From: Blastomussa wellsi
Lineage: Eukaryota; Cnidaria; Anthozoa; Scleractinia; Plerogyridae
Assembly: GCA_947652115.1 (NCBI GenBank)
Contig: OX393570.1
Coordinates: 14,964,464 to 15,028,463, forward strand
Direction: 5' to 3'
Length of the DNA stretch: 64,000 nucleotides
Part shown: positions 30,401 through 39,400 of the stretch, piece after piece
How the letters are laid out: every line of letters starts with the position of its first letter
How positions within the stretch are numbered: the first letter of the stretch is position 1
Program-made: the position numbers and the translations under genes
Notes under the pieces: generated by a model
What the model was told of the DNA's origin: nothing
What the model saw: only the letters and a program-made list of their open reading frames with translations
Databases searched by the model: none

Positions 30401-33400
30401 TCCACCCGTAGTTCTGGCAAACAAAGGCTTATTTTGGATCTTCGTCATATAAACACCTTCATTTACAAACAAAAGTTCAAGTTTGAAGATTTGTCTGTGG
30501 CCACGCAGATATTCGACAAGGGTTATTATTTATTTAAATTCGATCTGAAGTCGGGGTACCACCATATTGAAATTTTTCCAGAGCACCGCAAATTCCTCGC
30601 ATTCGCTTGGGACTTTGGAACCGGTGTTTTCAGATATTTTCAATTTTGCGTTCTTCCGTTTGGCCTGTCTTCGGCACCATTCGTTTTCACCAAGATTCTC
30701 AAACCGCTTCAAAAATCCTGGAGGAGTCGGGGTATTCCTATTGCTATTTTCCTGGACGACGGCCTAGGGGGGGGGGAATGGATCAAGTTTCCGCTAAAAT
30801 TAGCAGTCTAACTGTTCATTCTGATCTACTCAAGTCTGGTTTCGTCCCCAACCAGGAAAAGTCTTTATGGGAACCCGTGCAAATTATCACTTGGCTTGGA
30901 GTTATTCTTAACACTATTGAAGGTACTGTTAAGGCCACCGCTGAACGCATTGCAAAATTGTCTTCCGATCTCGTGTTTTTGCAGTCTTTGTCTTCGCAAC
31001 AGACTCTTCGCCAGGTTCACGTTAAAAGTGTCGCTAGTCTTGCAGGCCGGATAATTTCACTTTCCAGTTGCGTGGGGTCAGTGGCACGTATTATGACCAG
31101 GCATCTCTTTTCAGTGGTGAACTCTGCTTTTTCCTGGGATAGCGAAGTTTTCTTGTCGGATGATGCCGTTGCGGAAATTAACTTTTGGGCTGCCAATGTT
31201 GATTCCCTCAACGGGAGGGTTTATTGGGGAGCACAAACGCTACCGGTTAAAGTGAGTTTCTCCGATGCTTCTGATTCAGCCTGTGGTGCATTCCTCGAGT
31301 CTGACCCCGAACTGGTTTTTCATCAGAATTGGTCTCCCGAAGAAAAAGTTCTTAGTTCGACTTGGAGAGAGCTTAAGGCCGTTTGCCTCGCTTTGGAGTC
31401 CTTTGCCGATCGTTTGTCCGACACTAAGGTCATCTGGTATTCAGACAACCAGAACGTTGAGTCTGTTCTTCTCAACGGAAGCAAGAAATTGGATCTGCAG
31501 GCGTTAGCTCTTCAAGCCTTCCAGATTTGCCTGGAGTATCACATCTCTCTCAATGCTAGGTGGATTCCTAGGGACCTTAATGTCAAAGCTGACATTATAA
31601 GCAAGATTGTTGATTTTGACGACTATGCTATTAATGATTCTATTTTTCAGAGCATTGACGACCTTTGGGGCCCGCATTCTGTCGATAGGTTCGCCTGCAG
31701 CTACAATGCCAAACTACCTAGGTTTAATTCCCGGTTTTTTCAGCCCGGATGCAAGGCAGTTGATGCTTTTGCGCAAGACTGGGGATACGATAACAATTGG
31801 CTCTGTCCCCCGGTTTGTCTTATTGTTAGAGTTTTAAAGCACATGGAAGTGTGTCTTGCTAAGGGAACTATAGTTATTCCGCTATGGAAGTCTTCGTTCT
31901 TCTGGAACATTTGCGCAAGAGACGGCGTCCACTGGAATAACTTTGTTGTGGACTGGGTGTACCTGCCAAAGTTTAAGGGGTTATTTGTCCCAGGGAAAGC
32001 CCGTAACTCCCTTTTCGGCACCAGATGCTTAGACTTTGAGGTTGCTGCTATTCGGGTCGACTTTCGTCGTCCCAGGCCCCCTTCCTTTCTAGCGGGGTTT
32101 TGCACTATGCCTAACGGGAAGTGTGACTCTTGTAGTTAGAGGCACCCCCATTTTTTGTTACGTATGAACATGCCTATGCTGCTTGTATTTTTTTTGGTAT
32201 ATTATTCTTGTTCTTTAGGGGAGCATACCCCATTGTCAATAAAGCGTTTATATTACTTGTTGTATCTTTCTTTATGCTTTTCCCCTTTAATCTGCTCTTC
32301 TCAGGGCTTTTCGTCTATTTTTGATATTTTTTTTAGATGTCTTCCGGTCCGGCTTTTGGGACTTCGACCAGAATGTGCTCCCAGATGGTCCAGTCTCAGG
32401 ATTAACGGACAGATTGAAAGTGACAGTCCTTTCCTCAAAGGCCAACAGTACGTCTTTACTGTACCACCGTGCATACCGCAAGTGGAAGGAGTTCGCCATT
32501 AGTATGTTTAATGGGAGCGTTTTCCCCGCAAATCCCTTTCATGTTGCATTGTATCTGCAACACCTTATTGAACAGTCTCAATCCCCCAGCGTGGTAGATT
32601 CTGCCTTTTACGGCATTAAATGGGCTCATAGTATGGCTGGTATCCCCTCCCCCACCGATAACCCTATTGTAGAGGCAGTCAGGTCTGCTTCTAAAAGAAT
32701 CCTTGGTACTGGTCTTGTTAACCGCAAAGAACCCGTTTCATCTAGTTTGATTCATGATATTATTGGCAGGTCTAACCTTGATAACCCTGTTGAATTGCGC
32801 AACATTACTATGTATGTTTTGTCATTTGCTGGCTTCTTTAGGTTTGATGACGTTTCAAGAATTAGGAGAAATGACATTTTCTTCAACGACGGTTTCATGG
32901 TTATTAAGATTCATAAAAGTAAGAACGACCAACTTCGTAGAGGCGATGAAGTCGTCATTTCTGAGCTTTCTAGTTGCGCTTGTCCTGTTAAACTGCTTAG
33001 AAGGTATCTTACTAATTTTCAAATCTCTCCCGAGTCCAGGGAACTGATTTTTAGACCCATTTCTAGAGGTAAGGGGGCTTGTAGGTTAGTGGCCCCCGAC
33101 AAGCCTATCAGTTACACCACTATAAGGGAAGCTTTTAGACGGGATTTGAAGTCCATAGGGGCTGACCCCTCCAGGTTCGGGCTGCACTCTCTCCGCTCAG
33201 GAGGCGCTACTATGGCTGCTAACAATGGTGTCAACGACAGAGTGTTTCAGCGTCACGGACGCTGGAAGTCAGTCCAGGCCAAAGACATTTACGTCGACGA
33301 TGATCTGGAGCAAAGGCTCGCAGTCTCCAAATTTCTTGGGCTTTGAGAGTCAATTTTTCACCCCTTCCCCAATACTTTGTCTGTCTATATACTGTTTGGG

Positions 33401-36400
33401 TTGGTTCTTGCCAGGCCCTTCCAAAATAAACTTATTTGGTTCAGCTTTGCGTGTGTTGTTTCTGTTGTGGAGTGGAGACAAAATATGTTATTTCTGACGA
33501 GTGAGCGAGCGAACAAGGCTGAAATAACTATTTTGTCGGCACGGGATACAACAAGGCCTGGGTTCCAGGCGGGGGCATCATGGGTAATTGTGTAGGGGTA
33601 TAAAAGACAGAGTATAACACGTGGTTGTCATCTAGGCTTCAGAACCAACCGCGTACTTTTCGTTTCGTTTAGTTTAACTTGTTCTTGTTTAGTATTTTTC
33701 TTTTGCAGATGCCTTCAGTCTGACAGGATCGACTGTTCCTTTTTCTATTGATTTTTTACTTTTGTAAAGCCTTCGTAGGATGGGCTAATAATCACTTGGA
33801 GCATGAGCCTTGGTTCCTACCCAGATTTCCTGCACATTTTTTCCCCACAGGGGTTTTTTCTGGCAGGTTTTTTCTGGCCTCCGTGTTAACCGCATTTGTT
33901 TTGTTAGCGGTTGCTCAGCTCTACTAGGTTTACTTTATGATTTTTTATTGTATTTCTATGTACTTCTTTGGTCTTTTTTATATTTTTTGTTCATGTTTCC
34001 CCAGCCCGAGAGCTTATTTGGGAACGCAGGCCTAATGGACAATCTTTAGTATAAGACGGCCTGTCTAGCTTATAGTCTAATGTAATGTAGGAGTTGTTGT
34101 TCCCCAGCCTAACTGGCAGCCTAACTGGCACTGAGCTTGAGAGCTTATTTGGGGAAGTAGGTCAAGTGCATGACCTACAGTATGAGATGGCCTGTTTAGC
34201 TTATATTCTTGTGTAATGTCGGAGTTGTTGTTCCCCAGCCTATCTGGCACTATAAGCTTGAGAGCTTATTAGGGGAAGTAGCCCATGTAGATCGTGATTT
34301 AATAATAGAGTTGCGGTTTAAGCCTTTCTGATACTAAGCCTGTGTGCTTGGAGATCTAGTTTGTAGTTTTATGAAGGAGTTGTTATGTAGTTTCTAAGTA
34401 GTTATAGATATACTGTTTGGGTTGGTTCTTGCCAGGCCCTTCCAAAATAAACTTATTTGGTTCAGCTTTGCGTGTGTTGTTTCTGTTGTGGAGTGGAGAC
34501 AAAATATAGTAATCTTACAATATACAGAATATCACCAAGAGGAAATTTTGCCATGGCCAACTAAACATTTCACGCCCAGATGTATGGGGCGCCGAACCAG
34601 TCAATATTCCCTACATTTTTATAGGGTCTGTTGGACTTTTCATATGGTCAACTCGACTTTTTATATGGTCAACTTCACTTTTTATCTGCTCAACTCGACT
34701 TTTTATATGGTCAACGAATCACTTTTGATATGGTCAACTCGACTTTTTATATGGTCAACTAATCACTTTTGATATGGTCAACTCCACTTTTTATATGGTC
34801 AACTCTATTCTTTATATGGTCAAGTATATATTTTAATTATGGTCAACTTTCGAATTTTTAAAGACGACCAGAATGCAATGCGCCAAAACTCAAGCGTCTC
34901 TGCTTTTTGAGGACACAGCAAGAATTATGGCTCGAGACCCTGCAAGAGAACGCAACGAACACGGGTTGTTTTTATTCTTTGAGAATTTTAAATTACTGCT
35001 TTCGACAATATCCTCTTTCGAAGAAGCCGAAAGATGCAATAACTTGCTTTTTGAGGACATTGACCAGGCTGAGGAACGATTGATTACTGCTGCAGAGACC
35101 ATCCATTTACTCCTCTCAGATATTGAAAATAACCACGATTTAACTGATGTCACATCAATCCTGAATCTGACTCTGAGTAAAGTCAGGAACTTGAGTGATG
35201 AGCTACAGCAATGCAGAAGCGAAATGCCAGACTTCAGCTCTATTGGCGAAAGTGCATACAGTAGCCCAACTGATTCCAGAAGAACAAATACGTTTCTTAA
35301 GGGAAATGCATTTTCCATGGAAAAAGATAGCCAACTTACTTGGTGTAAGTGAAAGCACCCTTAGAAGGAGGAGATTGATGTATGGCATGACCGACCTCGA
35401 AGGGTCAAGTTGGACTCAGGTTTCAGATTCTGATTTGAATAGAATTGTTCAAGAAATCCAAGATCTAACACCCAATATCGGACAGGCCAGACTGCTTGGT
35501 GCTCTGAGAAGTAGGGGCCTAAACATTCAACGATGGCGAGTTAGAAATTGTCTGCGAACCCTTGATCCTGTTGGTACCGTTTTACGCTGGCTTTCGGCAA
35601 TTTACAGAAGAAAGTACAATGTTCCAACTCCGAACGCCCTCTGGCACATTGATAGTAATCACAAACTTATAAGGTGGAGGCTTATTACTCATGTGTGTGT
35701 CGATGGATATTCCCGAATTATAATTTATGCGCACTGCTGCAATAACAATAAAGCAGATACAGTATTGGAACAATTTGTTGGAGGCGTCAACAGTTATGGA
35801 TTACCCTCTAGAGTAAGAAGCGACTATGGCATGGAAAATTTCAAAGTGGCAAAATTTATGTTAGAACAAAGAGGTTGTGATAGAGGCAGTATTATAACTG
35901 GTAGTTCTGTGCACAACTGTCGTGTGGAGAGGGCCCACAGAGATATTTACTCAGGGGTACTTTGCTTCTTTGCAAGAACATTTGCTCACTTGGAGGATAA
36001 TGGCCTCCTTGATCCACTCAAGGAGATGCACTTATTTGCACTACATTACACATTCATCCCAAGGATAAATAAGTGCTTACAGGAATTTAAAAGGCAGTGG
36101 GAAAACCACCCCCTATCTACCGAAGGGAATCGTTCTCCCCTTCAGCTGTATACAGCTGGGATGCTTGAAAATGAACACTCTGGATATGCGGCAGTTGCAA
36201 GTGTGTTTGATGCTGGTAGCATGCACGATTACGGATTTGATCCCTCAGGCCCATTTCCCATGGAAGAAGAAGACTATCAGGTAGTAGTTCCGGATACAAC
36301 TGTCCAACTTTCTGATCAGCAGATTGCATTATTGGAAAATCAGTGTAACCCTTTGCAAGAAAATGACAGAAGTGGTGAAAATACATACTTAGAATGTTTA

Positions 36401-39400
36401 AGAATTCTGTGTTCTTTCATTTAAAGGATAAAGACTGGGCTGAATGTGACTACGAACTTATAGTTTGTACAAAAAGGAAGCAAAGACTAGATACTATAAT
36501 CTGCCACAAAACAAAACAGTCTTTATTAGGATACTATATCACTATAACTTTTATGTTTACAATAGAGATTGTTTGTTCGAAAACCCAACGAAAGATATGT
36601 AACGTTGTTTCAGTCTTTATTACATTATATGACTGTGTTGACATTCAGAAAAAAAAGATGTTTTTAATGATCTCTCCTGTATTTCAAGCAAAATGCTGTA
36701 ACCCTGATTTAACTTAACAGTTAACTCAACAGTGCTACTCAAAGTAAACTAGCAGTCTGAGAAACGTAATCGACACAGATAGTAACTTTATGGCATGTGA
36801 TAATTCTTCACACGATGTTCATCTCCCAACTATCTGAATTCAAAATGGCCATGAATTCTTCTCTAAGCTCACAAAAGCTCGCATATGTGCTAGGCACCTC
36901 CAGAGTGCAACCACAAGTGTGAGAAATTGGTCTTCTCTGAAGACCTTCAGTATCTGTGAACGATATTGTCAAACTGTCAGTGACAATAACATCAGCTGTT
37001 GTAGTAAATCCAGGGTTTTCATTAAAATTTGAAGTAGGCGGATGGTAGAAGTGAAGTAGGCGGCAGTGAAAATTAAGGGGCCGTAAGGCCCCGTCCTCTA
37101 GGGGGGTCTGGGGGCATGCTCACCCAGAAAATTTTGAAATCTAGAAGCTCGGAAATGCCATTTCCAGCATTCTAGGCACCAAAATGAGTACAAGAGACGA
37201 GGAATTTTTCTTAACATCAAAAACGGTTTCTTTTTTTAATTTTTCTACATGATTTATAGACTGGAAAGGAGGTCCTGTAAATTTAAAACCACTATAATAG
37301 CAGACACACTATATATAGTGAAAAAACTGGATGCTATTTAAACCATTCAGGATACAATAAAATATCGGCTATCATAATTTTACTTAAAATATGTATTAAC
37401 ATATTGAATATCACTTTTTTGACAATAGCAACTATTATTTAAACCATTTAAAGGCCTATGATTTAAATGAACTGAAAACAAACAGTGGTACGTGTAACTT
37501 GTGAAGAGAAATAATCGTAATTGAGAATGGCGAAAGTTGCACGGTTTATATGAATTTAAGTTATTCAGTTCTTAAGATTTGCGTTGATTCACGGTCTTTC
37601 AAGTCTTCTTAAATAGAAAATCAAAGACATTTATGCTCACTTACCTGCATCCGGAAGCGGCCGTGCTTTCTTCGAAAAATATGCTAATATATTTCCATCG
37701 CCCACGGCGCGCTTTCTCTCAGCCATTTCAAAAGCACATGGAAAACCGGAAGAGAAAACAGCGTGTAAGCGAGGCATCTTTGCCACCAGTCCTTCTCGCC
37801 TCTTTAATCAAACATGGCGGACTGCGAATGGCCAAAGTGTCGATTGCCGTTGATATAGGTTGAAAAGACGTTACTTACAATCATCCATAGCGAAATTATG
37901 AGACATGATATAAAAGTAAGGACTTTTTATTTACGAGTTCTTTTGTTTTTATTACTCTAAAACAATATTAAAAGCTTTCAAATGAAAAAGTAAACCTTGA
38001 GAGTTCGAATGGCAAGAGTAAGCAAAAGTAGGCGGCGCTGATATCGAAAGTAGCCGCCGGAGTTCGCCGGTTGCCGGCTTCTAATGAAAACCCTGTAAAT
38101 CTCAAAAAAGTTGTAAGCTTTGCTTCATCAAGCCCTCTAATAAATCTCTTAAGGTGAGAAATAGTCTCACTCTCAGCTACTGTACCTGGATTGGCTTTGA
38201 GTAGGGCAATTACTTTCACATTGGTTGGTATGATGGAGGAATACAATTGATCTAAAGAACTTACATCTGGAAAATAGATTTTAAGGCGGCTGAGAATTGG
38301 CTGCCAACAATCACTCACATATTGGGGTTTTTGCACAATCTCCTTGTGGGCAACCTCTTTAATGGTTGCTGCTATGTTGCTGGGTACGACTTTCCGTTTA
38401 CAATCAAATGTTGACAAAAAGTCAAGCATCTCCTCACTGTCACAAGCAATAGTATTAGCCAAACAGCCCTCTATAAGCTTGGTTTCAGATTGTGAAACAT
38501 AATGCTTGAAAGAATCTTGCAACATTTCACAGGTGATACTCCCCTCCGTCATACCCAGTGGTCGTTTTCTACTCGATGTTCCCCCACGAGCGTTGTAGCT
38601 GGGAAATCGCTGTGCAAGCTCTGCTGCAACCAACCCCAAGCCTGAAGACGGGATAGAACAAGTCGAAGAGCTGTTGGTAGCCGTTAACGCTGCTACATTT
38701 CGAATGTCATTTCTTTGCAGGTTTCCAATGGCCTCGAGGGCCTGCTTAGCAATGGCACACGCCGAAGAAATTTGCTGCACGTCTTCTTCGTTACGGCTGG
38801 CAGCCATCTTTGATTGAGTTTGGGCGCATTGCATTCTGGTCACATTAAAAATTCAAAAGTTGACCATATAAAAAGCGGAGTTGACCATATCAAAAGTGAT
38901 TAGTTGACCATATAAAAAGTCGAGTTGACCATATCAAAAGTGTGAAGTTGACCATCTCAAAAGTCGAGTTGAGCAGATAAAAAGTGAAGTTGACCATATA
39001 AAAAGTCGAGTTGACCATATGAAAGTCCAACAGATCCTATAAAAATGTAGGGAATATTGACTGGTTCGGCGCCCCATACAGATGAGTTTAAATAAAGTTG
39101 TGTATGTATGTATGTACAAGGACAAATTGCATAATTAACAAAAATGTACCGTACAAATATGCTTTCATTCACTCGAACAAGGAATATAATACAATCGCTT
39201 TCGATTACAGCTTGTTAACTGATCAAAATCATCCGCAATAAATGCTTGGACACAACTACAATCGCCAAAGACAATTCTTCGAAAATTTAATTTTGAAGGA
39301 TCGCAGGCTCGCATACGAATTTCGCCAACTTTGTTTTCTTTTTCTGTATTGCAGTTTTCAATATCGCAATTCTTCCGGGAAAGCAATCTAACTCAACTGG

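Larger units (their letters stand above)
29070..34507 (+). mobile_element. DIRS/PAT/Ngaro-type tyrosine-recombinase retrotransposon with split direct repeats
   Basis: The element has the A1-internal-B1A2-B2 layout diagnostic of split-direct-repeat YR retrotransposons. A1 (29070-29257) and A2 (33483-33670) are 188 bp and identical by eye; B1 (33387-33486) and B2 (34408-34507) are 100 bp and identical by eye. B1 and A2 overlap by four bases (atat). It encodes, in order, a CCHC gag-like protein, reverse transcriptase-RNase H with a Dam-methyltransferase-like tail, and a tyrosine recombinase, all on the plus strand, antisense to the host NAA50 gene. No target duplication is expected for recombinase integration and none is visible. 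The gene order and tail fit PAT/DIRS better than Ngaro, but the family call is tentative. Repeat identity implies a recent insertion. Confidence 0.92.
34581..39080. mobile_element. 4500-bp TIR transposon with DDE transposase and HECT-like gene
   Basis: Inverted repeats of roughly 260-310 bp (34581-34893 and 38817-39080, outermost tgtatggggcgccgaaccag) bound a 4.5 kb unit inside NAA50 intron 2, 73 bases from the YR retrotransposon. Each TIR is filled with tandem 18-22-bp units of the type atggtcaactcgacttttt, likely transposase-binding sites. The left TIR drives a plus-strand transposase and the right TIR a minus-strand HECT-like gene; the genes converge near 36.4-36.8 kb. No clear target duplication is visible: flanks are cccaga at the left and gatgag at the right. 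The retroviral-integrase-like catalytic domain suggests an IS3EU/Ginger-type superfamily, which I cannot confirm. A 1085-bp element is nested inside. Confidence 0.88.

Noticed and set aside
37633..37863. 76-codon ORF in the nested element as a transposase
   Set aside because: Too short and without catalytic motifs. The element is more likely non-autonomous.
34581..39080. Target-site duplication for the 4.5-kb transposon
   Set aside because: Flanks cccaga and gatgag share no convincing duplication. GA at both borders is too short to claim.
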